Shown here one piece after another: positions 16,076 to 27,100 of a stretch of DNA of 33,553 nt. A program made the position numbers and the translations under genes. Position 1 is the stretch's first letter, and each line of letters starts with the position of its first letter. The DNA is from Flavobacteriaceae bacterium (GTDB lineage: Bacteria > Bacteroidota > Bacteroidia > Flavobacteriales > Flavobacteriaceae): NCBI GenBank assembly GCA_018646605.1, contig JABGUL010000021.1:1-33553 (forward strand), written 5' to 3'. The notes under the pieces are model-generated. The model made no database searches. It saw only the letters and a list, made by a program, of their open reading frames with translations, and was not told where the DNA came from.

Positions 16076-19000
16076 ATGTATTTAATCTTCGATACCGAAA
16101 CAACGGGCTTACCTAAAAAATGGAATGCACCTTTATCAGATGCTGAAAATTGGCCGCGCTGTATCCAAATTGCTTGGCAAATTCACGATGCAAAGGGGGA
16201 TCTAGTTCGGCATGAAAATTATTTAATTAAGCCCGATGGCTATACGATACCTTATGATTCTGAAAAAATACATGGTATTTCAACAGCCTTAGCTGAGGAA
16301 CAAGGAATTCCTTTAGCTGAAGTTCTTGAAAAATTTCATGCAGCCCTAAGAACGGTTGATTTTGTGGTGGGACATAATGTGAGTTTTGACCGTAATATAA
16401 TGGGCGCAGAATATTTGCGAGCTGACTTGGCCGATGTTTTGGAAGATAAAATGGTGATAGACACCTGTACAGAGGAAACGGCTCAACTGTGTCAGCTCAC
16501 TGGAGGACGCGGCGGGAAGTTCAAATTACCTACACTTTCTGAATTGTATCACTTTTTGTTTCAAGAAGGTTTTGAAGAAGCACACAATGCTACTGCTGAT
16601 GTTGAAGCGACCACGCGTGCTTTTTTAGAGCTACTTCGAAAGGATATAATTCATCCGAAAGTCTTTGAAAATCAAGCTCTTCAAACCGAAGTGCTTAAAG
16701 CACAAACGCCTTTTAAAACCATTGGATTAACGCATCAAAATTTAAAGAAGGCTTCCGAAAAATTAAAGAAAAAAGAAGCAACTCCTGTTACAGTCACAGA
16801 AATAGATACTTCTGCCCTAGCGCATGTACCTTTTGTTCATTTGCATAACCACTCTCAATTTTCGGTTTTGCAAGCTACCTCAAGGATCAGTCAGTTGGTT
16901 GAAGCCACAGCAAGTTATAAAATGCCAGCAGTAGCCATTACGGATCATGCTAATTTAATGGGTGCTTTTCATTTTATCAAAGCAATCAAGGCACATAACA
17001 AAGATTTGGAAGAAGCACAGCAAATAAAACCCATCATCGGATGTGAGTTTTATGTTTGTGATGATCACACAGATAGATCCCGAAGAGACGATGGGTATCA
17101 AATGGTTTTTTTAGCTAAAAATAAAAAGGGCTATCATAATTTGGCAAAAATGACTTCCATGGCTTATGTAAATGGATTTTATTATGTTCCTCGGATTGAT
17201 CGTGAAATTGTTAAACAATACAAAGAGGATTTAATTGTACTTTCAGGAAACATGTACGGTGAGCTTGCCTCTAAAATATTAAATCTTGGAGATCGTCAAG
17301 CTGAAGAGGCTTTGCAGTGGTGGTATTCAGAATTTAAAGAGGATTTTTACATCGAACTCATGCGTCATGGTGAGGAGGGAGAAGATCGTGCTAATGCAGT
17401 TTTGGTGAAACTTGCTCTTCAATATGACATTCCGCTAATTGCAACCAACAACACCTATTACACCAAAAAAGAAGAGGCCAATGCACATGATATTTTATTG
17501 TGTGTTAAAGAAGGAGAAAAACAAGCAACTCCTATTGGTCGAGGACGAGGGTTCCGATATGGTTTTCCCAACCATGAATATTATTATAAGTCTCCAGAAG
17601 AAATGAAGGCTTTGTTTGCTGATATACCAGAAGCTATTACAAATATTGGAGCATTAATTGATAAAATTGAATCCTTCGATTTAGCACGTGAGGTTTTACT
17701 TCCCAAGTTTGAAATTCCAGAAAGCTATCAAATTCACGAAGATTCAGACGGTAAAAAAGGAGAAAATAAGTATTTACATTATTTAACCTATCAGGGAGCT
17801 GAAAAACGATATGGAACCTTAAGTGAAGAGATTAAAGAACGAATTGACTTTGAACTTGGTGTAATTGCTAAAACAGGGTACCCAGGATATTTTTTGATAG
17901 TACAAGACTTGATTGCAGCGGCAAGGGATCTGGATGTGTCAGTGGGACCAGGGAGAGGTTCAGCAGCTGGCTCTGTCGTTGCCTATTGTTTAAAAATAAC
18001 GAATATTGATCCAATAAAGTACGATTTACTTTTTGAGCGTTTTCTTAATCCTGATCGAGTAAGCATGCCGGATATAGATATTGATTTTGATGATGAAGGG
18101 CGAAGTAAAGTCATGGACTATGTAATTAAAAAATATGGTTCCAATCAAGTAGCGCAGATTATCACTTATGGAACAATGGCTGCCAAATCTTCCATTCGAG
18201 ATACGGCACGTGTTTTGGACTTACCCCTTGGTGAAGCTGATCGGATTGCAAAATTATTACCCAATATCAAACTGGCAAAACTCTTTTCTTCGTCAGATAA
18301 AGAGTTGAAAGAAACCCTAAGAAATGATGAGGTTTTACGTGTTAATGAAATAAAAAACCTGGCAGATGAGGATAGTTTGTCAGGGGAAACTATTCAGCAA
18401 GCAATTGTTCTCGAGGGCTCTTTAAGGAATACAGGTACTCATGCTTGTGGTGTCATTATTACACCCGATGATATTACCCAATTTGTCCCAGTGGCTACAG
18501 CCAAGGATTCTGATTTATATGTAACCCAATTTGATAATTCCGTAGTGGAAGATGCAGGTTTATTAAAAATGGATTTCCTGGGGCTAAAAACCTTAACCCT
18601 AATTAAAGATACGGTCAAGCTGGTAAAATACAAGCATAATATCGATTTGGATCCAGACACTTTTCCTTTAGATGATGAAAAAACCTACGAATTATTCCAA
18701 AGAGGAGATACGGTAGGAATTTTTCAATATGAATCCGCTGGGATGCAGAAGTATCTTAAAGACTTAAAACCCACAGTTTTTGCTGATTTGATTGCTATGA
18801 ATGCGCTATATCGACCAGGGCCTTTGGAGTATATTCCAAGTTTCGTGGATCGCAAAAACGGGAATGAAGAAATTAGTTACGATCTTCCTGTGATGGCTGA
18901 ATATCTTGAAGAAACCTATGGCATAACCGTTTATCAAGAGCAGGTAATGCTTTTGTCACAAAAGTTAGCTGGTTTTTCAAAGGGTGATGCCGATGTTTTA

Positions 19001-20386
19001 CGTAAAGCAATGGGAAAAAAGATTTTTGCATTACTACAAAAATTAAAACCTCAGTTCATTGAGGGAGGAAAAAACAATGGTCATCCTGAAGAAATATTAG
19101 AGAAAATTTGGAAAGATTGGGAAGCTTTTGCAGCTTATGCATTCAATAAATCACATTCTACATGCTATGCCTTAATAGGGTATCAGACAGCCTATTTAAA
19201 AGCACATTATCCTGCAGAATATATGGCGGCAGTACTCTCCAATAATATGAGTGACATTAAACAGGTTACCTTTTTTATGGAAGAATGTAGGCGGTTGGGT
19301 CTTAATGTTTTGGGGCCAGATGTAAATGAATCCTTTTATAAATTTGCAGTAAATGACCAACAGGCTATTCGCTTTGGAATGGGAGCAATAAAAGGAGTGG
19401 GAAAAGGAGCTGTAGACACCATTATTGAGCATCGAAAAGATCAGCGATACGAATCGATTTTTGATTTGGTAAAGAGAATAGATTTGAGGGCAGCCAATAA
19501 AAAAGCTTTTGAAAACTTAGCTTTAGCAGGAGGGTTTGATTCTTTTTTGAACGTAAAACGCGCACAGTATTTTAATCCCGACGGAGATGGAGTTACTTTT
19601 TTAGAAAAAGTATTGCGCTTTGGATCTAAATATCAAGAAAACTTGAATTCTTCCCAGACCAGTTTGTTTGGTGAAGAAACCAATAGCACCTATCAAGATT
19701 TGACCATTCCCGATTGTGAAGCTTGGACCAATTTAATTCGTTTGAAAAAAGAAAAAGAGGTAGTTGGTATTTATATTTCTTCACATCCATTGGATGATTT
19801 CACTCATGAAATTGAACATTTTGTTACCCTTTCATTAAATCAATTAGGTGCTCTGGATCAACTCGTTAACAGAGAGTTTTCCATAGGTGGGATAGTAAAT
19901 GAAATTCAACATTTGGAAAGTAGAAATGGAAAAGGGTGGGCACGTTTTATAGTGGAAGATTTTTCTGATCAGTATGAATTTAGAATTTTTGGTGAGGATT
20001 ATTTAAAATACAGACACTTTTTAGTGGTCAATCAATTTATCCGAGTACGGATAATGATTCGAGAGGGATGGACTAATAGGGAAACAGGAAAAGTCGGTGC
20101 CCCACGTATGCAATATTTACATTTTGAAATGTTGCAAAATACAGTTGAAAATAATGCAAAGAAGTTGACTTTACAGCTTGAGATCTCACAATTAAAAAAT
20201 GAAAGTGTACTCCAGTTGAAAGAAGAATTAAAATCATTTAAAGGAGATAAACAGCTTATGTTTAATGTTTATGACTCTGAAAAAAAGGTGAAATTAACGT
20301 TGAATAGTAAAAAGCAAAAAGTCAAAATCACTCCAGAGTTACTTAAATTATTAGATGAAAAACAATGGCTTTATAAGCTGAATTAA
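16076..20386 (+). CDS. dnaE: DNA polymerase III alpha subunit with N-terminal DEDDh exonuclease
   Basis: A 1436-residue replicative polymerase. Residues 1 to about 190 are a DnaQ-type 3'-5' exonuclease: FDTETTG (Asp6, Glu8), GHNVSFDRN and HNATADVEATTRAF (His and Asp of DEDDh). A short charged linker leads to the PHP domain (HLHNHSQFS at about 255, AITDHANLMG). The polymerase core has the catalytic Asp pair in MPDIDIDFDDEGRSK (about 664) and ALYRPGPLEYIPSF. A helix-hairpin-helix (GAIKGVGKGAVDTI) is at about 1102, then an OB-fold region (EFSIGGIVNEI). The exonuclease-DnaE fusion means proofreading is in cis, unlike E. coli, where DnaQ is separate; I believe this is common in Flavobacteriia. Divergent from mfd with a 64-90 bp gap. 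Confidence 0.96.
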   Translation: MYLIFDTETTGLPKKWNAPLSDAENWPRCIQIAWQIHDAKGDLVRHENYLIKPDGYTIPYDSEKIHGISTALAEEQGIPLAEVLEKFHAALRTVDFVVGHNVSFDRNIMGAEYLRADLADVLEDKMVIDTCTEETAQLCQLTGGRGGKFKLPTLSELYHFLFQEGFEEAHNATADVEATTRAFLELLRKDIIHPKVFENQALQTEVLKAQTPFKTIGLTHQNLKKASEKLKKKEATPVTVTEIDTSALAHVPFVHLHNHSQFSVLQATSRISQLVEATASYKMPAVAITDHANLMGAFHFIKAIKAHNKDLEEAQQIKPIIGCEFYVCDDHTDRSRRDDGYQMVFLAKNKKGYHNLAKMTSMAYVNGFYYVPRIDREIVKQYKEDLIVLSGNMYGELASKILNLGDRQAEEALQWWYSEFKEDFYIELMRHGEEGEDRANAVLVKLALQYDIPLIATNNTYYTKKEEANAHDILLCVKEGEKQATPIGRGRGFRYGFPNHEYYYKSPEEMKALFADIPEAITNIGALIDKIESFDLAREVLLPKFEIPESYQIHEDSDGKKGENKYLHYLTYQGAEKRYGTLSEEIKERIDFELGVIAKTGYPGYFLIVQDLIAAARDLDVSVGPGRGSAAGSVVAYCLKITNIDPIKYDLLFERFLNPDRVSMPDIDIDFDDEGRSKVMDYVIKKYGSNQVAQIITYGTMAAKSSIRDTARVLDLPLGEADRIAKLLPNIKLAKLFSSSDKELKETLRNDEVLRVNEIKNLADEDSLSGETIQQAIVLEGSLRNTGTHACGVIITPDDITQFVPVATAKDSDLYVTQFDNSVVEDAGLLKMDFLGLKTLTLIKDTVKLVKYKHNIDLDPDTFPLDDEKTYELFQRGDTVGIFQYESAGMQKYLKDLKPTVFADLIAMNALYRPGPLEYIPSFVDRKNGNEEISYDLPVMAEYLEETYGITVYQEQVMLLSQKLAGFSKGDADVLRKAMGKKIFALLQKLKPQFIEGGKNNGHPEEILEKIWKDWEAFAAYAFNKSHSTCYALIGYQTAYLKAHYPAEYMAAVLSNNMSDIKQVTFFMEECRRLGLNVLGPDVNESFYKFAVNDQQAIRFGMGAIKGVGKGAVDTIIEHRKDQRYESIFDLVKRIDLRAANKKAFENLALAGGFDSFLNVKRAQYFNPDGDGVTFLEKVLRFGSKYQENLNSSQTSLFGEETNSTYQDLTIPDCEAWTNLIRLKKEKEVVGIYISSHPLDDFTHEIEHFVTLSLNQLGALDQLVNREFSIGGIVNEIQHLESRNGKGWARFIVEDFSDQYEFRIFGEDYLKYRHFLVVNQFIRVRIMIREGWTNRETGKVGAPRMQYLHFEMLQNTVENNAKKLTLQLEISQLKNESVLQLKEELKSFKGDKQLMFNVYDSEKKVKLTLNSKKQKVKITPELLKLLDEKQWLYKLN

Positions 20387-20459
20387 ATGCATTGAGAAAA
20401 TCCATGCAAGCATAAGTAAATTTGATTTTGGAGCATCGATAAGTGTAGTTTAAAATAAG

Positions 20460-20467
20460 TACATTTG
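20460..20467 (+). promoter_or_regulatory. Putative -7 element of the trxA promoter
   Basis: TACATTTG matches TAnnTTTG and lies 20 nt before the trxA ATG. No TTTG box lies at the usual distance; the nearest (20427-20430) is 29 bp upstream. Confidence 0.4.
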
Positions 20468-20487
20468 TGCACGTAAAATAAATAAAA

Positions 20488-20805
20488 ATGGCATTAGAAA
20501 TTACAGATGCGACTTTTGATGAAGTTGTTTTAAAATCGGACAAACCTGTATTAGTTGACTTTTGGGCTGCTTGGTGTGGACCTTGTAGAATGGTTGGACC
20601 AATCATTGAAGAATTAAGTAATGATTATACTGGAAAAGCCGTTGTAGGTAAAGTTGATGTAGATGCAAATCAAGAATTTGCTGCAAAATATGGGGTTAGA
20701 AATATCCCTACTGTTTTAGTCTTTGACAAAGGCGAGTTGGTAGGTCGACATGTTGGTGTGTCACCAAAAACCACTTATGCGGAGGCTATTGACGCTATCT
20801 TGTAG
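20488..20805 (+). CDS. trxA: Thioredoxin
   Basis: A 105-residue cytosolic thioredoxin, full length and without signal peptide. The redox motif WCGPC is at residues 29-33 in FWAAWCGPCRM, and the cis-Pro loop is in RNIPTVLVF. It reduces disulfides in cytosolic proteins using electrons from thioredoxin reductase. It has its own candidate promoter and a terminator hairpin, so it is probably monocistronic. Confidence 0.97.
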   Translation: MALEITDATFDEVVLKSDKPVLVDFWAAWCGPCRMVGPIIEELSNDYTGKAVVGKVDVDANQEFAAKYGVRNIPTVLVFDKGELVGRHVGVSPKTTYAEAIDAIL

Positions 20806-20822
20806 GGAACCATAAATTTTTA

Positions 20823-20857
20823 AAATAAAACTTATCTCTTTTCGAGGAGTTTTATTT
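20823..20857 (+). terminator. Intrinsic terminator after trxA
   Basis: AAATAAAACT (20823-20832) pairs with AGTTTTATTT (20848-20857), with an inner CTC/GAG pair and a 5 nt loop. The stem begins 17 nt after the trxA stop. It is AT-rich and symmetrical, so it could also stop transcription from the other strand. Confidence 0.65.
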
Positions 20858-20885
20858 GGCAAATTCAAAATGGGGCGTATATTTG
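20855..20885 (+). promoter_or_regulatory. Promoter of tRNA-Asp (TTTG-19-TATATTTG)
   Basis: TTTG at 20855-20858 and TATATTTG at 20878-20885 match both Bacteroidota promoter boxes with the preferred 19 bp spacing. Transcription would start about 20891, eight bases before the mature tRNA. The -33 box overlaps the right arm of the trxA terminator. Confidence 0.75.
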
Positions 20886-20898
20886 CACACGCTAATTA

Positions 20899-20972
20899 GG
20901 TCTGGTAGTTCAGTTGGTTAGAATACATGCCTGTCACGCATGGGGTCGCGGGTTCGAGTCCCGTCCAGACCG
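20899..20972 (+). tRNA. tRNA-Asp (anticodon GTC)
   Basis: A 74 nt cloverleaf. The acceptor stem GGTCTGG/CCAGACC is followed by discriminator G. The anticodon stem CATGC/GCATG encloses the loop CTGTCAC, so the anticodon is GTC. The T arm is GCGGG-TTCGAGT-CCCGT. CCA is not encoded and must be added after transcription. Confidence 0.97.
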
Positions 20973-21029
20973 CTAATTAAGAAGTTGTGTGTTGTTAGTT
21001 TGACAAAGTCAATATTAGCAACTGATGAG

Positions 21030-21060
21030 AAGCTTTCCTTTAAAAGGGAGGGCTTTTTTT
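21030..21060 (+). terminator. Intrinsic terminator after tRNA-Asp
   Basis: Stem 21030-21040 pairs with 21045-21055 (AAGC with GCTT at the base, then a TTTCC/GGGAG-type stem with G-T pairs), loop TAAA, followed by seven T residues. Confidence 0.75.
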
Positions 21061-21181
21061 GATTAGAAACGTTTCTATCTTTTCTATTTTGTTTAGGTTT
21101 ATTAAATTCAGTAGATTTAAATGCCTTTGTTTTTTTTAAACTGTGATTTAATCATTAAATTCGTTTGTTAATTAAAGGCTT

Positions 21182-24100
21182 TTGAGAAACTTAAAATATT
21201 TATTGACTATAATTATAATTTTTTGTTGTTCCATTGTGGGCGCACAAGAAATAATTCTTAAGTCAGATTTTAAGAACACCCAGATTCGATCACAAAGGGT
21301 CGAATTGGCTGTGGCTATAAATCCTAGTGAAAGTTTTACGGGAGACTTAAAGATTGCATTTGGAACCAGTTCAAGCTCTTTAACAACTCATTTGGTTACA
21401 AGTATTTCAGATCAAGATGATTTTACAGAATTTGAAAATAATACTAGAATCTATGTCTTCGAACAAGAAAATTTAACTGCAAATACAACCTACTACTATA
21501 AGTGGCGTCTTGAAACAACTAGTGCTGGAACTGTAGAAGAAGAAATTAAGACTATTACTACTCCAAGTGGCTTTTCTGTTCTTCCATATCAAAATTTTGA
21601 AATTCCAGAGGCCGGTTTGATTCCAGGAGATACGATTGGATTTATTCAATACGAGGATTCAGATGGTACATGGGCAAAAGTTCAGACATATTACAAGACC
21701 ACATTAGGTTTAAAGGCAGATGGTAGTTTATGGTCTTGGGGTAGAAATGCTAAAAAGTTGGTTGTCAATCCTGCAAGCCAATCGGAGGTTGTTTATGAGC
21801 CCATTAGGATAAGTATGCCTCCAGATCCAGGAAATATAGATCAAGATGGCGATGGCTATTGGGATTTAGATGAACAACTTAATTCCCAATCAGATCCAAA
21901 TGATGCTGACAGCAAGCCAATAGACTCAGACAATGATCGTTTTTCAGATGCTTTTGAAATCTTTTTAGGTAATGATCCAAATAATGAAAATATTACTTGG
22001 GAAGAAGATCAAAATATATTTGCATTTTTTTTAGAGAACTTTTCAAATCCTAATGATCAACTTTTATTTCATGACTTTGCAGTCTCAAGAACTGCTGTTC
22101 TTGCCATAGAAAAAACAACAAGAAAATTATATTTCTGGGGTGTTGGGATGGGAAATGTAAACTTAGATACAAGAGAATATGATTTAGATACGGATGATTC
22201 GGAAGGCTCTTTACCACCTTTTAATTTTGCTATAGCAGACATGGCTACGGGATATGAGTCAATTTTTGAATTTCCAATGGTTATTGATGAAAATCATCTT
22301 TGGGATAAAATTGCAACATCAAATGATTATATCACGCCTGCATTTCCTAATCTTCAAAATCTGGGTGAACTTTATGATACTGCTGCGGCAGGCCTCACAG
22401 TTTCAGGCACTCTATTCATATGGGGGATTGTAGATGGACTAGTTTTGCCAAACCTCATACAAGTTGGAGAAGCAAATGCATGGAAAGATGTTAAGGTGGG
22501 AGATGCAATAATTGCATTAAAAAAAGATGGAACTCTCTGGGAAGTAGGAATGGATATCCCAGAAACTGCAAGCTTATCATCACTTGACAAGGATAATGAT
22601 GGAGTATCTGATGCCTTAGACGCTTTTGAATGGGATCCAAATTTTCAATACGATAATGATGATGACGGTTTGCCAAATAAAAGAGAAGGCCAGTTGGGTA
22701 CGGATAAAAATAATCCAGACTCTGATGGGGATGGTGTAATGGACGCTGAAGATCAATTGCCATTGAATCCAAATTACTCTAAAGACAATGATTTTGATGG
22801 TTTACCAGACGAGTTAGATCCTAATGATGATAATTGGGATAGTGATGGTGATGGAGCTGGCGATGGTTGGGATGCAGACCCAAGTGATCCAACAAAACGA
22901 TGGGATTGTGATGGTGATGGGGTTGATGATGAAACAGAATGGCAAATGGGTGCTGATCCTTGCGTACTTGATACTGATGGCGATGGAGTCGATGATAAAG
23001 ACGATAAATATCCAAGAACGTGGTATTATCAATACGACAGTGATGGAGATGGTTTACCCAATGCTTTAGAGCTTATAAACGAAACGGATCCAAATAATAG
23101 TGATAGTGATGGAGATGGATTTTTAGATGCTATTGCAGTGGATAAGTTTAATACCTTCAGACAGGCAGCACAGGATTTAGATTGTTCTGAAGGTTGGGAG
23201 CGTTGTGATCAATGGCAATATTTTTGGAGGTTTTGGGATATCAAATACGATTGTGATGGGAATGGATGGGTGTCTTGGGAAGAATGGGAAGGAACGAGTC
23301 CCGCCTGTCAAACGATGGCTCCTAGAGATGATTTCCCTTCAAACGCTCTTTACACTTTAGATACTGACCGTGATGGAGATGCCGATGAAATTGATGAAGA
23401 TGATGACAATGATGGCTATACTGATGACGTTGAACTTAATGCTGCAGTAAACACAGATCCCAAAGATTGGGAAAGTCGTCCTTTAGATTCGGATGGAGAT
23501 CAATTACCTGACGGATTAGAAATTTCTCTAGGAACGGACCCTTTTAATTGGGATTCAGATTACGATGGTGCAGGAGATGGATGGGATGCCTGGCCATTAG
23601 ACCCAAAAATTTCTTGGGACGATGATAAGGATAAACTTGAAAACTGGATAGAAACTAATTTTTATGGGACTGATCCTCAAGATTCAGATTCAGATGATGA
23701 TGGGGTAGATGATTTTACGGATGCATTTCCTATTAATGCCGATTGGACACTTGACACTGATGGTGATGGTCTCTCTGACACTTATGAAGATGCAAATGGA
23801 CTTGATAAAAACACTAAAGATTCTGATGAGGATGGATATTATGACGCTCCTTGTGACCGAGATAAAATGATTCGTTATACAGATGAATATGGTAATTCTT
23901 GGTATGACAGAAACTGGCGAGAGTGTGATGGAAATTGGGAACGTGTGGATACTGATGGAGATGGTATTTTTAACGAGGATGATGACGATGACGATAACGA
24001 TGGAATTTTAGATGGAAGTGATTCAGATTGGTATAATAACTGGGAATTTACAGCAACTACATGGCTTGAAGATAAGTTCCCAACAAATCCAAATGAATCC

Positions 24101-27100
24101 TCTGATTATGATAATGACGGAATTGGGGATAATGAAGATACAGATGATGATAATGACGGCTATTTAGATGTCAATGATGATTTTCCAAACGACCCTTCAG
24201 AATGGTTAAATACTGACAAACCAACACAAGCTAATGGTGGTTTAACAGATAATGACAATGATGGAATATTCGGGGAGGATTATGGAAATGATGGATGGAT
24301 TGATGAGCTAGGCGATCATAGAAAATTTGACTTTATTGGAAACAATAAAGATCCAGATGATGATGGTGATTTATTTCTTGACGTAGATGAAATATATAAC
24401 GGTACAGATCCATTGAATCGAGATGATTATCCAGGATCTGGATATGGTGATTCTGATAAAGATGGGCTTTCAAATGCTTATGAAATAGCTCAGGGAACGG
24501 ATCCGAAAAACTGGGATACAGACGGGGATGGAGTAAGTGACGGTTGGATACACCCTCATATATGTGGTACCTGGAACAGTAATGATTATAAAGTATTTAT
24601 TGAAATACCAAATGCGACTGCAACAGTAAATCCAGACACTTATTATATTGAACTAAACGGAAATAATCAAAACTGGAGTGGTGTAACACGAATTTCTTAC
24701 ACTGTTTCTACGAGTATAAATGGAACTCAATTGTTAAATCATTTCGCAACGGAGTTGAATAAAATTGGACAAATCACTTACGATTCTGACAAAATTGCAA
24801 CATATACAGCTACAGTTAGTGGAAATCTACTTGTCATTACTCAAGGTGAGCAAGGAAGAAAATTTCACTTTAATGCATTTAACACTGTTATTGGTGAAAA
24901 CAACACTATTTTCTTAGATAAGCATGACTATGATTCCCATGGGTGGAAATCAGACCTATATGTTCTACCTGCAACTACTAGTAATAACATCAATCAAATG
25001 TGCGAGACCCATACTTTTAGATATGGGCTTGGCGGAGGTAAACAAGGTGATAATGCTGATTTTGATTTATTAAGGGACGTATTTCCAAATAATCCAAATG
25101 AGTTCTGGGATACAGATGGCGATGGCATAGGAGATAAATCGGACACTGATATTGATGGTGACGGAATATTAAACTCTGTAGATCCAATGCCATTTAATTC
25201 AACTCAAAGTCTTGATACAGATGGCGATGGAATTTTAGATAATATCGATCCAGATGATGATAATGATTGGAGACGAGATTTAGACGAAGTGTTTAATGGC
25301 ACAGATCCTCTTGATAGTAATTCCAAGCCAAATGCTGATGCTGACAATGACGGACTATCAGATAGCTACGAGGTTGAAATTGGATCACTTCCCAACGATT
25401 GGGATAGTGACAATGACGGAATAAGCGACGGGCCACTTCGAAGAGCCATTGATAATTCTCAAAATTGGAACATTCGAATAGACATTCCAAAAGCTGATTT
25501 TTCAACAATTGTTGGTGATAAGTATTACATATCTATCAATGGAAATAATCAAAATTACGATGATAGGTTATTAGTAACATTTGATGGTCAAACCTCAAAA
25601 ACAGGGACTGAGCTTTTAAATTATTTTAAAACTGAACTAAATAATGTAGGTAGCTTTCTTTATAATAACGACACTGAAGAAACTTTTACAGCTTCGGTCT
25701 CTGGCACTAGATTAACCATAGCGGGTAATGATACATCAAAAAGCGCTCATGTAGAAGCATTTTTTGTAATTCCTGGTGCTGATAGTAAATTAGTTTTAGT
25801 AAACCACGGTTGGAGGCATTATTGGTGGAAGTCAGATATTCTTCAACAAAAAGATGAAAATGCTTGTTGTGGATCAGATAGATTTGATGGAATAGGAGAT
25901 GGAGGCCATTTATTTTTAATGGATGCTTTCCCAAATAATCCAAATGAATTTTGGGATACAGATGGCGATGGTATAGGTGATAATACGGATACAGATATTG
26001 ATGGAGATGGTTACTTAAATTCAAACGATGGGGTACCTTTTGACGCCAGAGACCATTTAGATACTGATAATGACGGTATTGGAGATAGCTTAGATGATAA
26101 TAAAGACGGAGATAATTTCTTGGATTTTGATGACCCTAACCCATTAGTTTTTACTCCTTCAGATGGAGGAGCGGATGCCGATAGTGACGGATTTTCAGAT
26201 TCCTATGAAATTAATGTTCTATTAACTAATCCAAATAATTGGGATAGTGATGGTGACAAAGTAAGTGATGGTTGGCAATATCCTAGTTTTAAAAATAATA
26301 ATTTTACGTGGACAAGCACAACAACCTGGCAAGATGATTTTTTTAGAGAGCGTTATGATGATACCCAAAATGGAACAAACTCATACTGGTTTAATTACGG
26401 GAGAACATCTGGAATAGGTGAAGGAGCTTTATTTATTGACAAATTCCCAAATGATGCTTCAGAATATTGGGATACTGATGGAGATGGAACTGGAGACAAT
26501 GAAGATGAAGATGACGATAACGATGGTTTGACAGATGTGTATGAGACTACTGTAAAACGTAATGGATGGGATTGGACGAAGTCAGATCCATTTAAGAAAG
26601 ACACAGACGGAGATGGAGTAGATGACGGAGAAGATGCCATACCATGGTATGATCGAGAAACTTCAGATTTAGATGGTGATTTCGAAGGTGATAATGAAGA
26701 TTATGACGATGATGGAGATGGTCTTGGAGATGCAGAAGAGAAAACACTTGGATTGAATCCCAAAAAAGCAGATAGTGACGGCGACGGTTGGTTTGATGGT
26801 GACTGTATTCCAGGAGCAGTTTTATTTGATGCTAACGGTAATTGGAGACATGAAATATCTTTTACAGGATCTTCAACACTAACTAATGAAAAGTATGAAT
26901 TTAGAATTTGGTTTAATCAATCAGGTACAGAGAGAATTATTTCATATGTTACAACTGAAAATTTATCTCCAACACAACTCGTTTCACAACTCGTTCAAGT
27001 ATTTAATCAAAATGATTTCACACCTGATGGAGATCCCATGACAGCGACAGCATCAGGTTCAATTCTAATTTTAACTGGACAACGAGAATGGAGAGAGCAT

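Noticed and set aside
20387-20430. ATGCATT...ATGCAAGCAT repeat after dnaE as a terminator
   Set aside because: Pairing is short and there is no T tract.
20343-20606. 87-codon minus-strand frame at the dnaE/trxA junction
   Set aside because: Antisense to the start of trxA and the end of dnaE with no supporting motif.
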